The notes beneath the pieces were generated by a model. That model did not search any database. It had not been told where the DNA came from and worked only from the letters and a program-made list of their open reading frames with translations. Shown here piece after piece: positions 1 through 5,545 of a DNA stretch of 28,112 nt (position 1 is its first letter; every line of letters starts with the position of its first letter). This stretch comes from a virus: IMG/VR virus record IMGVR_UViG_3300044634_000357, positions 1-28,112 of that record; one strand, given 5' to 3'. Both the position numbers and the translations under genes were made by a program.

Positions 1-90
1 AGAACTAGAGGCTTGTCGAGTGACGCTAAAGCAGGCAGAGTCAGTTATATCCAGGTTACGAACACACATCGCTCAAGGTGTGGAACTTTA

Positions 91-879
91 GTGCTGCATT
101 GTGTGCAGTTCTCGACTGGTATTGGGTCTGCCGAGGTTGCTTTTAGAGTCCAGGACTTGGCCGCCATTGACGACAGGCTGGTGCTATTAACAGCAGACAC
201 GATGGTTGAGGACGAAGATAACTGGCGTTTCGCTCACGAAGTTGTGGCAAAACTTTCACCACGTTGGGAGTGGATTGTTATACGTGATGGGCGTACCCCA
301 ATGCAGGTGGGCCGCGACCAACGGTGTGTACCAAACGACAGAATGGCCGTATGTTCTAAGATACTGAAACGCCAGGCACTAGACAAGTGGATCAAGCACA
401 ACTGCAAACCTGATGATTCGATCATTTATTTAGGATTCGACTGGACAGAACCGCACCGGCACGAGAGAGCAGCCCCATTGTGGGAGCCTTACACCATTGA
501 TTCACCCTTGATGCGAGAACCGTACATTGAGAAGTCTGCTCTAATACAAAAGTATCGAGACTCCGGCATTGAACCGCCACGTTTGTATTCAGTTGGCTTC
601 AGTCACGCTAACTGTGGCGGGGCGTGTGTGCGCGGTGGGCAAGCGGCATGGAAGATGTTGCTTGACTGGAACAGGGGACGTTTCCTTGAATGGGAGAACG
701 AGGAAGAAGCAACTAGGGAGTATTTGAAAAAGGATGTTGCCATGTTGAAGGAAACCAAACAGGGCAAAACAACACCATTGACTTTACGCAGGTTTAGAGA
801 ACGTCTGGAGGATCAACCAACCATGTTTGACAAAGAAGATTGGGGTACTTGCGGTTGCTTCATGGATGAAAATTCATGA
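91..879 (+). CDS. PP-loop (PAPS-reductase-like) phage enzyme
   Basis: Belongs to the adenine-nucleotide alpha-hydrolase/PAPS-reductase-like fold often seen in phages. A degenerate PP-loop, FSTGIGS, lies at residues 7-13 of this start, where canonical members have SGGxDS. A cysteine/glycine motif, CGGACVRGGQ (about residues 175-184), and a C-terminal CGC complete the picture; such cysteines may hold metal or carry sulfur. The ECGxH signature of true sulfonucleotide reductases is absent, so assimilatory PAPS reduction is unlikely. ATP-dependent sulfur transfer or adenylation of a nucleic acid is an inference. The reading frame is open to the left edge, with a TTG at 13. I prefer GTG 91 because it sits just before the PP-loop strand, as is usual in the family, and has a weak AAGGTG upstream. 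The stop overlaps the next start (ATGA). Confidence 0.7.
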   Translation: MLHCVQFSTGIGSAEVAFRVQDLAAIDDRLVLLTADTMVEDEDNWRFAHEVVAKLSPRWEWIVIRDGRTPMQVGRDQRCVPNDRMAVCSKILKRQALDKWIKHNCKPDDSIIYLGFDWTEPHRHERAAPLWEPYTIDSPLMREPYIEKSALIQKYRDSGIEPPRLYSVGFSHANCGGACVRGGQAAWKMLLDWNRGRFLEWENEEEATREYLKKDVAMLKETKQGKTTPLTLRRFRERLEDQPTMFDKEDWGTCGCFMDENS

Positions 880-1085
880 CTACATTTCCCGCTGTGGCAA
901 TCCTAGAGAAGTTGGGCGCGAGCGAATCGCACTCATCTGTTGCCGAAAAACTAGGGACAGAACGCACGACCGTTTACCATTGGCGTTGGTACAACACACA
1001 GTTATCGCCGTGGGCTGCCGACAAGTATGCGGTCAAACTCGGCTTCCATCCATCTGAAATCTGGGAAGATTGGTTTACAGCATGA
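876..1085 (+). CDS. small helix-turn-helix protein
   Basis: A 69-residue protein whose central part, SVAEKLGTERTTVYHW, reads as a helix-turn-helix: a first helix with alanine, a glycine turn, then a recognition helix ending in VYHW. The tail (SPWAADKYAVKLGFHPSEIWEDWF) matches a pattern I recall from small DNA-binding proteins of actinobacterial phages. It overlaps both flanking PP-loop genes by ATGA junctions, so the three are almost certainly translated together. It may regulate transcription or guide the neighbouring enzymes to DNA; the second option is speculation. It has no other domain. Confidence 0.75.
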   Translation: MTTFPAVAILEKLGASESHSSVAEKLGTERTTVYHWRWYNTQLSPWAADKYAVKLGFHPSEIWEDWFTA

Positions 1086-1915
1086 GCAAGCCGTTACGCA
1101 TATTGTCTTTGGGGGCTGGAGTCCAGTCAACAACTCTGCTTTACATGATGATTCATGGCGAGATTGAGAGACCTGATCACGTCATCTTCTCGGACACGGG
1201 TTGGGAGCCAATTCCTGTTTATGAGCATCTCGCCAAATTAGAACTGCTAATGATTCAGCACGATATTCCTTTCCATAAAGTGTCGGCTGGCGATATCAGG
1301 GAGGACGTTCTAAAGATCGATGGATCGCGTGTGGCCTTGCTGCCCACCTACATGAAGAACCCTGATAACACCAAAGGCATGATGCAACGTCAATGCACAG
1401 CGGAATACAAAATCAATCCTGCCATGCGTAAACACCGAGAACTGGTCGGTTTGAAGCCAAAACAACGCAGCAAAGAGCATCTAGGAACGACTATTTTCGG
1501 TATTAGTTACGACGAAATTCAACGCATGAAAGACCCACCGTTTAGTTGGCTGAGGAATGAATACCCGTTGATTGACATGAAGATCACTCGACAGATGTGC
1601 CTGGACTGGTGCGCCGAACATGGCTATGAACTTCCGCCAAGATCAGCTTGTATTGGATGCCCATTCAAATCAGACCATGAGTGGCGGCTCTTGCGCGACA
1701 CAATGCCTGATGCCTGGGAAGACGCGGTTAAGTTTGATCACCAGTATCGTGACGCTGTGAAGACAAGAGGGAAGTTGCAAAGTGTCCCGTTCTTACACAA
1801 ATCTTTAGTGCCTTTAGATGAAGTTGACCTGAGAACTCAAAAAGAAAAAGGGCAATTTGCTTTGTTTGGCGATGACCATTTTGACCAAGAGTGCGAAGGG
1901 ATGTGCGGTATATGA
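1082..1915 (+). CDS. second PP-loop (PAPS-reductase-like) enzyme
   Basis: A 277-residue protein with a variant PP-loop, LGAGVQSTTLL (about residues 10-20), followed by FSDTGWEP, the usual second strand of PAPS-reductase-like proteins. Further on are RQCTAEYKI (cysteine about residue 105) and CIGCPFKSDHEWR (about residues 190-202). The CxxC suggests bound zinc or a sulfur-carrying site. Phage proteins of this type are commonly labelled phosphoadenosine phosphosulfate reductase, but the catalytic ECGxH tail of that enzyme is missing, so the reaction is open. An in-frame start at 1070 exists. I chose ATG 1082 because it forms an ATGA overlap with the HTH gene and leaves the normal short lead into the PP-loop. 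Its own stop overlaps the next start at 1912. Confidence 0.75.
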   Translation: MSKPLRILSLGAGVQSTTLLYMMIHGEIERPDHVIFSDTGWEPIPVYEHLAKLELLMIQHDIPFHKVSAGDIREDVLKIDGSRVALLPTYMKNPDNTKGMMQRQCTAEYKINPAMRKHRELVGLKPKQRSKEHLGTTIFGISYDEIQRMKDPPFSWLRNEYPLIDMKITRQMCLDWCAEHGYELPPRSACIGCPFKSDHEWRLLRDTMPDAWEDAVKFDHQYRDAVKTRGKLQSVPFLHKSLVPLDEVDLRTQKEKGQFALFGDDHFDQECEGMCGI

Positions 1916-2256
1916 CACCAGCACTAATCGAGTTAATGATTGACCGTCTGTGCGGTATGTACCCAACAACGAACATCGCCCGTAACACGGTAAAGAACGC
2001 TTGGGTCAAAGACGAACTCATGCTGGACGCGACCGAAGAAGATGCCAAAGCAGTACTCAAAATCGCTGAATCATTAGGTCACTACCCCACCCAATACGAA
2101 GTGAAATCAATGTTCATGCGTGTGATGGGTGTGCGTCATGCTGAGGTGGGTTGCGACAAATGTGACAGCACCGGCTTTGTTTACACCGATCCCGATTTCG
2201 ACAACGACTCAACCAAAACCCGTTACGTCAAGTCCTGTGACTGTAGGACGTTCTAA
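1912..2256 (+). CDS. zinc-binding phage protein, unknown function
   Basis: A 114-residue protein in two parts. The first 70 residues are helical and contain a YP..(N)....W pattern followed by a short proline-bearing segment. This faintly recalls phage helicase-loader proteins (G39P type) but is too weak to name. The last 40 residues hold CDKCDSTGFVY and a terminal CDC, a C-x2-C...C-x-C zinc-binding arrangement like those of DnaJ or primase-associated knuckles. ATG 1912 is preferred over GTG 1891 because it makes an ATGA overlap with the preceding stop. The stop at 2254-2256 overlaps the next start (TAATG). A role in replication or transcription is inference. Confidence 0.7.
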   Translation: MTPALIELMIDRLCGMYPTTNIARNTVKNAWVKDELMLDATEEDAKAVLKIAESLGHYPTQYEVKSMFMRVMGVRHAEVGCDKCDSTGFVYTDPDFDNDSTKTRYVKSCDCRTF

Positions 2257-2378
2257 TGAAGGGCGAACACTGGTCATGCCCAAGTTGTCAACAGCGCATG
2301 ATAACCCATGTGCAGATTAAAGAACCACCGAAGTGCAATAACAAACACAAACAAGTAGAAATGGTGAGGGTGAAATGA
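2256..2378 (+). CDS. 40-residue zinc-ribbon protein
   Basis: A very short gene found by reading between its neighbours. It starts at the ATG sharing its A with the upstream TAA (TAATG) and ends in a TGA overlapping the next ATG (ATGA), so it fits the operon without a spare base. The protein has WSCPSC near the start and a CNNKH later, giving C-x2-C-x15-C-x3-H, a plausible single zinc ribbon. Its middle part, RMITHVQIKEPPKC, resembles a short protein family common in actinobacterial phages (recalled, not searched). Function unknown; nucleic-acid or protein binding is likely. Confidence 0.7.
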   Translation: MKGEHWSCPSCQQRMITHVQIKEPPKCNNKHKQVEMVRVK

Positions 2379-2611
2379 CATTCGACGAATGGATCAAGTT
2401 CGGTTACGACATGGGGTATTGCAGTCCACCAGTCTGTTCAACCCATGACGGTGTTCCTAGCACCGCTCTTGAAGATGAAATGTGGGAACAAGGGGATGAC
2501 CCATGCCTGCACGTCGTTCGGCTTTACAACGGCATCGAAGAAAAGAAAAGCGTCGAAGATAATTTCAGTCCCACTGTCTGGAGGGCTGAAGAACTTGGTT
2601 GGATTAAATAA
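2375..2611 (+). CDS. conserved phage protein of unknown function
   Basis: A 78-residue acidic protein beginning MTFDEWIKFGYDMGYCSPPVC. It contains CSTHDGVP, EDEMWEQGDDPCLHVVRLY and ends with SPTVWRAEELGW. This order of motifs recalls a hypothetical protein family widespread in actinobacterial phages. Three cysteines and several histidines might bind a metal, but no named domain is visible. It is the last gene of the rightward group. Its stop is followed within a few bases by a strong inverted repeat, consistent with the end of the transcript. The ATGA start overlap with the zinc-ribbon gene fixes the start. Confidence 0.75.
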   Translation: MTFDEWIKFGYDMGYCSPPVCSTHDGVPSTALEDEMWEQGDDPCLHVVRLYNGIEEKKSVEDNFSPTVWRAEELGWIK

Positions 2612-2613
2612 GA

Positions 2614-2653
2614 GGAACCGCCTCCCTTCGGGGTAGAAAAGGGACGCGGTTCC
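2614..2653. terminator. nested hairpin, likely bidirectional terminator
   Basis: GGAACCGC at 2614-2621 pairs perfectly with GCGGTTCC at 2646-2653. Inside the loop sits CCC-TTCG-GGG (2624-2633), a stable tetraloop hairpin. The structure begins three bases after the last rightward stop and lies between convergent operons. There is no clean T run on either side, so it may work as a processing or pausing element rather than a textbook intrinsic terminator. Confidence 0.5.
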
Positions 2654-2659
2654 AATGGC

Positions 2660-2706
2660 GGCAACACGGTCACGGGTAGGTACCCCGCAAGCGTTTAGTT
2701 GTTGCC
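2660..2706. terminator. second inverted repeat at the convergent junction
   Basis: GGCAACA at 2660-2666 pairs with TGTTGCC at 2700-2706, and GGGT/ACCC (2674-2677 and 2682-2685) pair inside. It lies just downstream of the stop of the last leftward gene (TAA at 2717-2719), so it could end the leftward transcript. No poly-T tract follows on the minus strand. Confidence 0.4.
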
Positions 2707-2716
2707 TTACCTCTGT

Positions 2717-2977
2717 TTAGGCTATCTGCCTGACACTCACCCCAACAAATCCGTTTCCAATAATGGCTGCGTTTGCGCTTTCGATATTGGGAAAGAGATA
2801 CCAGAACCTCTGTGCTTCCGTGAATGTCTGCCCTTGCCAGCGATAATACCCCGCCCACACACGCCCATCACGCTCGCGCACCAGAACCCACCGACTATTA
2901 GACGGTTGAGGGTGACGTTCCAATGCCGCCACCCTGACGCGCTTCACTGTATTACGGACTAACCTTTTCCACCTCAC
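2717..2977 (-). CDS. hypothetical protein, last gene of leftward operon
   Basis: An 86-residue basic protein that I do not recognise. It starts KRLVRNTVKRVRVAALERHP and continues with WVLVRERDGRVWAGYYRWQG, a beta-rich pattern of alternating charged and aromatic residues, then FTEAQRFWYLFPNIESANAA, an amphipathic stretch. The GTG start at 2977 overlaps the TGA of the upstream gene (GTGA), typical of translational coupling. That coupling is the main reason to treat it as real, since the opposite strand also carries an open frame of similar length. Confidence 0.6.
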   Translation of the reverse strand: MRWKRLVRNTVKRVRVAALERHPQPSNSRWVLVRERDGRVWAGYYRWQGQTFTEAQRFWYLFPNIESANAAIIGNGFVGVSVRQIA

Positions 2978-3330
2978 ACAAGACCCACAACGGCCTTCAT
3001 GCCCTCAATGGTAATCATGCAGACTTGCTGCTCTACACCCGCGCTAGAGATGCGTGTCTCCCCTGTTGGCATGATGTAACCAGCCTGGCGAAGTTCCCCG
3101 CACCGCTTCCAATAGCAACACTTCGGAAGGAGAGCGAGGCCGCTTGCGGTTCCTGCTTCTTCATCGGTGAGGTCATGAGTTCGGAAGTATTCGACCAAAA
3201 GCTTGGCGCGTTGTGACCCTCCTCGAACCGTCATCGACTGCGCTCCTGCCTTTGACGTTGCCTTATCGTTACGGCGTACACCTAGCCAGCCGTTCGCGTG
3301 ACCGATTGCCGCCCATTCATCGTATGTCAT
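2974..3330 (-). CDS. winged-helix/HTH DNA-binding protein
   Basis: A 118-residue protein. The first 25 residues (MTYDEWAAIGHANGWLGVRR) resemble the opening of the conserved phage protein at 2375. The rest reads as a winged helix: RAKLLVEYFRTHDLTDEEAGTA as helices 1-2, YWKRCGELRQAGYI as the recognition helix, then PTGETR...QQVCMITIEGMKAV as the wing. The phrase 'LR.AG.I.PTGETR' is typical of phage wHTH proteins. A start at 3345 is possible, but ATG 3330 gives an ATGA overlap with the upstream gene and removes an atypical N-terminus. It is a candidate regulator of this operon or of the control region at 5.3-6.3 kb; no target can be proved here. Confidence 0.75.
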   Translation of the reverse strand: MTYDEWAAIGHANGWLGVRRNDKATSKAGAQSMTVRGGSQRAKLLVEYFRTHDLTDEEAGTASGLALLPKCCYWKRCGELRQAGYIMPTGETRISSAGVEQQVCMITIEGMKAVVGLV

Positions 3331-3521
3331 CCTAAATCCTCCCAATATCCTGAGACTTCGTCCATTACCGATGTTGCCGTGGTCAAATGTGCCTCTGTCC
3401 CACCGTTGACCTCTGTTCCTTCGTTGTCGTTCACCGCTTCCTCGGCTTGCTCTGCCGTGTCTGCTTCGACCTCAACTATTCGATAGTTTGTCCACTCCTG
3501 GACTACGCGATAAATAGCCAT
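3327..3521 (-). CDS. small acidic hypothetical protein
   Basis: A 64-residue acidic protein, MAIYRVVQEWTNYRIVEVEADTAEQAEEAV..., with a short beta strand pair followed by an Ala/Glu-rich helix (DTAEQAEEAV). This layout is seen in many tiny phage proteins of unknown function. A good ribosome-binding site, AAAGGGGGA, lies five to six bases before the ATG. Its stop overlaps the start of the winged-helix gene. The gap to the upstream gene is 10 bases. No function can be assigned. Confidence 0.7.
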   Translation of the reverse strand: MAIYRVVQEWTNYRIVEVEADTAEQAEEAVNDNEGTEVNGGTEAHLTTATSVMDEVSGYWEDLG

Positions 3522-3531
3522 GTTTCCCCCT

Positions 3532-3783
3532 TTAGTATGTTTCCCAATAGTCTGCGGCGGTAGGTAGAACTACCTCTTGGTCATGTGTCTCGAAGTTCCA
3601 TCGATACCATGTCACACGCTGACCACATGGACACTCGACAGGCGAGAACGCATCACACGCCCCACTCCAACCGCTGTAACCAGGATGCCCCTTCGCGCAC
3701 TCATCCGAGCAGAAATAGAACGCCCCGATTACCTCGATGTTCCCCGCCGTGTCTGTTTCGTACACTTCGACCCTGTGAGTCAT
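3532..3783 (-). CDS. small cysteine-rich, probably zinc-binding protein
   Basis: An 83-residue protein. After a beta-rich start (MTHRVEVYETDTAGNIEVIGAFYF) it has CSDEC, then a glycine/tryptophan loop, then a second cysteine cluster (C-x8-CPCG). These pairs look like a treble-clef or zinc-ribbon module. The FCSDEC phrase is common in small zinc knuckles. It has a strong ribosome-binding site, GGGAGGTG, upstream of its ATG, stronger than its coupled neighbours, which fits re-initiation after a 101-base gap. Function unknown; nucleic-acid or protein binding is inferred from the fold only. Confidence 0.7.
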   Translation of the reverse strand: MTHRVEVYETDTAGNIEVIGAFYFCSDECAKGHPGYSGWSGACDAFSPVECPCGQRVTWYRWNFETHDQEVVLPTAADYWETY

Positions 3784-3811
3784 TATTAAACACCTCCCGA
3801 TGTTGTTTCTG

Positions 3812-3830
3812 TTTAGCCACTGTGACTAAA
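3812..3830. promoter_or_regulatory. 19-bp dyad, possible operator
   Basis: TTTAGCCACTGTGACTAAA is symmetrical about its central T with one mismatched pair. It lies in the leftward leader just upstream of the gene at 3532-3783. The half site GTGACTAAA recurs at 5820-5828 in the main noncoding region. It could be an operator or an RNA hairpin. Confidence 0.3.
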
Positions 3831-3841
3831 TCGCGCCCGCC

Positions 3842-3871
3842 GTAGTCGTGAACTACGCGCCCCCTACGGGG
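3842..3871 (-). other. two short hairpins in intergenic leader
   Basis: GTAGT/ACTAC (3842-3846 with 3852-3856) and CCCC/GGGG around TAC (3861-3871) form two consecutive small stems. They fall in the 101-base gap between the membrane-protein gene and the cysteine-rich gene, downstream of the former's stop. They may stabilise or process the polycistronic RNA. There is no T run, so a terminator is unlikely. Confidence 0.35.
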
Positions 3872-3884
3872 AACGGGCTACCTA

Positions 3885-4061
3885 CTACCAACCGCGGCGG
3901 GTAATTTGCTCCCTCCGGCGTTGGACTATCTCACGGGTGCGGGCTGCGCGTTCCGCGGGTGTTGGCCGACGGTCAAGCCAAGCCTGGAGAATATACGCCC
4001 CCCACAGAGGAAAGCACAAGAGCAACGCCCCTGCACCAATCGCTAGAAACTCGCCTATCAT
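3885..4061 (-). CDS. 58-residue single-span membrane protein
   Basis: A short gene found by reading the frame that overlaps the stop of its upstream neighbour (ATGA at 4058-4061). Residues 4-26 (EFLAIGAGALLLCFPLWGAYILQ) form one clear hydrophobic membrane span with small residues and no charge after the first. The remaining 32 residues are strongly basic (DRRPT...RAARTREIVQRRREQITRRGW). By the positive-inside rule the basic tail would stay in the cytoplasm. Size and layout recall small phage membrane proteins such as holin-like, superinfection-exclusion or inner-membrane anchor proteins, but no lysin lies nearby and none can be chosen. The coupled start and the absence of internal stops support it. 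Confidence 0.6.
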   Translation of the reverse strand: MIGEFLAIGAGALLLCFPLWGAYILQAWLDRRPTPAERAARTREIVQRRREQITRRGW

Positions 4062-4336
4062 TTGCCGCCACCTTCAGGAAGTGAAACCTGACTACGTAGG
4101 AACTCTGCGCCAACCTTGGTAAATTCTTCGCTGTTTGAAGTGAAGAACCCGCGGAAATTGCACTCACCGCAGCCCACCAGGACGGCAGCCCGCAGCAAAG
4201 CAAGCGAAAGGGAGGGGTAAATTTCCTCCCACTCGTTCGCGACATAATCGCCGCAAATAAGGCCGAAGCCCTCCCCCGTGTCGTAAATTGTGACCCTGAC
4301 ACTCTCGGCGTAGTCGAAACTAATTTCGTGTCTCAT
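4058..4336 (-). CDS. hypothetical protein of leftward operon
   Basis: A 92-residue protein, MRHEISFDYAESVRVTIYDTGEGFGLICGDYV..., that I do not recognise. The first half looks like a small beta sheet. The second has a hydrophobic helix with cysteines (LSLALLRAAVLVGCGECNFRGFF), which could be buried or could bind metal. Two adjacent starts are possible, GTG 4339 and ATG 4336. The upstream AAGGGGGG is better spaced from the ATG, and the TGATG junction with the upstream stop supports coupling. The stop overlaps the small membrane-protein gene. Confidence 0.65.
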   Translation of the reverse strand: MRHEISFDYAESVRVTIYDTGEGFGLICGDYVANEWEEIYPSLSLALLRAAVLVGCGECNFRGFFTSNSEEFTKVGAEFLRSQVSLPEGGGK

Positions 4337-4869
4337 CACTTGCCCCCCTTCTGTTGTCTAACTATGTCCATCAATGACACAACCTTGACCGAGTGGGCGG
4401 GGCGTTCGTAGTCCCAACCCTCGGAAATCATGTCGACCAATTTATCCATTACCCGCGCCGACAATTCACACGCAAAGGAGGTTTTCCACCCCTCAAACTC
4501 ACACGCCTGGTATTGGTAGCATTTGACCGCACCCATAGCGCGTGTAACGCTTGCGTCGTCAATCGTGACCCGCTGCCATGTGTAGCCCTCGGAGTAGTAA
4601 CCGCACATTTCCACCCCGTCGGAGTAACGCGCCGTGAGGCTCTTGACATTGGCATCAATCAATTCACGCCCTAAAGCGTCGGCGGTTTCGTAGGTAGAGC
4701 GGGTGACGTTGTAACCCCCGCGGCCTTCTGTTTCCTCCAAAAGCTCGCTATCCATTGGTAAATTGCTATATGTGTAGACATACGGGGAACGGCCGCCAGG
4801 ACTGCCCCAATCGATCAACACGGAGACCATTAGGTCTATCGTGTCCTTGTTTACTTGGTATGCACTCAC
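4336..4869 (-). CDS. hypothetical protein, largest of leftward operon
   Basis: A 177-residue protein. The opening, MSAYQVNKDTIDLMVSVL, resembles a family of unknown function found in actinobacterial phages and their hosts, where a short helix precedes a region rich in Y, N and R. Later segments include DALGRELIDANVKSLTARYSDG and YQYQACEFEGW, the latter perhaps a packed aromatic core; three cysteines are scattered. No catalytic motif is visible. The start is GTG with AGAGGGT seven bases upstream. A 124-base structured gap separates it from the upstream gene, so its translation is probably independent. Confidence 0.7.
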   Translation of the reverse strand: MSAYQVNKDTIDLMVSVLIDWGSPGGRSPYVYTYSNLPMDSELLEETEGRGGYNVTRSTYETADALGRELIDANVKSLTARYSDGVEMCGYYSEGYTWQRVTIDDASVTRAMGAVKCYQYQACEFEGWKTSFACELSARVMDKLVDMISEGWDYERPAHSVKVVSLMDIVRQQKGGK

Positions 4870-4892
4870 TTTTACCCTCTTTCATGTTTGAA

Positions 4893-4933
4893 CAGGTACA
4901 CCGCTGCACCTGTGAAGGTGAGACTATCTCACC
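4893..4933 (-). other. two hairpins before the 177-residue gene
   Basis: CAGGT (4893-4897) pairs with ACCTG (4908-4912), and GGTGAGA (4917-4923) pairs perfectly with TCTCACC (4927-4933) around a three-base loop. Read leftward, both lie 24 to 64 bases upstream of the GTG start at 4869. They do not cover its ribosome-binding site. A stability or regulatory role is inference. Confidence 0.4.
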
Positions 4934-4939
4934 ACTCGC

Positions 4940-4988
4940 GCCCGTGTCAACCTATGACGGTTGCACCCCCGAACGGGGCAACACGGGC
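4940..4988 (-). other. three-way-junction RNA-like structure
   Basis: An outer stem GCCCGTGT/ACACGGGC (4940-4947 with 4981-4988) encloses two hairpins, CAACC/GGTTG (4948-4952 with 4959-4963) and CCCC/GGGG (about 4967-4970 with 4975-4978). It lies directly after the stop of the 93-residue gene in the leftward transcript. It could be a processing, termination or regulatory element. It lacks a T run and the features of a tRNA. Confidence 0.4.
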
Positions 4989-4993
4989 AACCG

Positions 4994-5275
4994 CTAACTC
5001 TGCGGGACTAACGTCGTAAATTTCGTGCTGTTGGTTTTCTTGTCAAACTTGACCGCCGAAATAAAACGGAGACCGCATGAAGCCTCGTACCATTCGTGGA
5101 GTTTGTCGGCCATCTCGGAAGGCGTACCGCTGAAGGTTTCCCATCCGTTCTCGGTGAAGTAGTCGGCCTCGTGTTTGTCCGTGGCTATGTATATCTTGTG
5201 GCACTCGTCAAACCCGATGAGTTTCGCCTTCTCGGTGTACTTGTAGACCTTTTGCCATGCGTCCATTGTGTCCAT
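4994..5275 (-). CDS. hypothetical protein, first gene of leftward operon
   Basis: A 93-residue protein, MDTMDAWQKVYKYTEKAKLIGFDECHKIYIATDKHEADYF..., with alternating helix and strand segments. The phrase 'IGFDECHKIYIATDKHEADYFTENGWE' suggests a small alpha/beta fold. No catalytic motif stands out and I do not recognise the family. It is the promoter-proximal gene of the leftward operon, with AAAGGGGT five to six bases before the ATG at 5275 and a stem-loop in its leader. Its position suggests early expression, so host-takeover or regulatory functions are possible but unproved. Confidence 0.7.
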   Translation of the reverse strand: MDTMDAWQKVYKYTEKAKLIGFDECHKIYIATDKHEADYFTENGWETFSGTPSEMADKLHEWYEASCGLRFISAVKFDKKTNSTKFTTLVPQS

Positions 5276-5297
5276 GTTTTACCCCTTTATGTGTAAG

Positions 5298-5313
5298 CCC
5301 GCACCGCTGCGGG
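5298..5313 (-). promoter_or_regulatory. leader stem-loop of leftward operon
   Basis: CCCGCA (5298-5303) pairs with TGCGGG (5308-5313) around a four-base loop. It lies between the leftward promoter and the first ribosome-binding site, near the expected 5' end of the transcript. It may protect the mRNA end; no T run follows, so attenuation is less likely. Confidence 0.45.
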
Positions 5314-5329
5314 ACTGATTGACACACTC

Positions 5330-5358
5330 AATATATAGACACAGCAGCACAATGTCAA
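5330..5358 (-). promoter_or_regulatory. strong sigma70-type promoter, leftward
   Basis: On the minus strand TTGACA (5358-5353) is followed after exactly 17 bases by TATATT (5335-5330). This is a consensus -35, an optimal spacer and a near-consensus -10. Transcription would begin near 5323 and read the eight leftward genes. A perfect -35 suggests recognition by unmodified host RNA polymerase, as expected for early genes. Confidence 0.75.
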
Positions 5359-5448
5359 GCCACACGGCGAGAATATATCAGCCACAACTAGAACAGATAC
5401 ACCCCGCCTGGAGTGTCACGAAACGAGATAGGCGGCACTCATGCATTG

Positions 5449-5478
5449 TTACTCATTGGTAACTTACCCGTCGGTAAC
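5449..5478. repeat. 15-bp imperfect tandem repeat with internal dyads
   Basis: Two abutting units, TTACTCATTGGTAAC (5449-5463) and TTACCCGTCGGTAAC (5464-5478), share the ends TTAC and GGTAAC. Each is itself a TTAC...GTAA inverted repeat. Such paired dyads about 90 bp upstream of the leftward promoter look like a repressor operator or origin iterons. Confidence 0.45.
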
Positions 5479-5500
5479 AAGCTCAACACAGGGGGTAGTG

Positions 5501-5545
5501 GGTCAACTACTCTCAGTAGTCGTCACTCTCCGTAGTTAACTGACC
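5501..5545. repeat. imperfect inverted repeat with inner hairpin
   Basis: GGTCAACTAC (5501-5510) is the complement of GTAGTT plus GACC (5532-5537 and 5542-5545) with a four-base insertion. Inside, ACTAC/GTAGT (5506-5510 with 5516-5520) gives an alternative hairpin. It lies in the gene-free control region. Confidence 0.4.

Noticed and set aside
91-1915. Naming the two PP-loop proteins cysH (PAPS reductase)
   Set aside because: The ECGxH catalytic tail is absent from both, and the first has a degenerate PP-loop.
2699-2962. 87-residue rightward frame opposite the last leftward gene
   Set aside because: The leftward frame has a GTGA-coupled start in an operon of the same strand; this one has no context.
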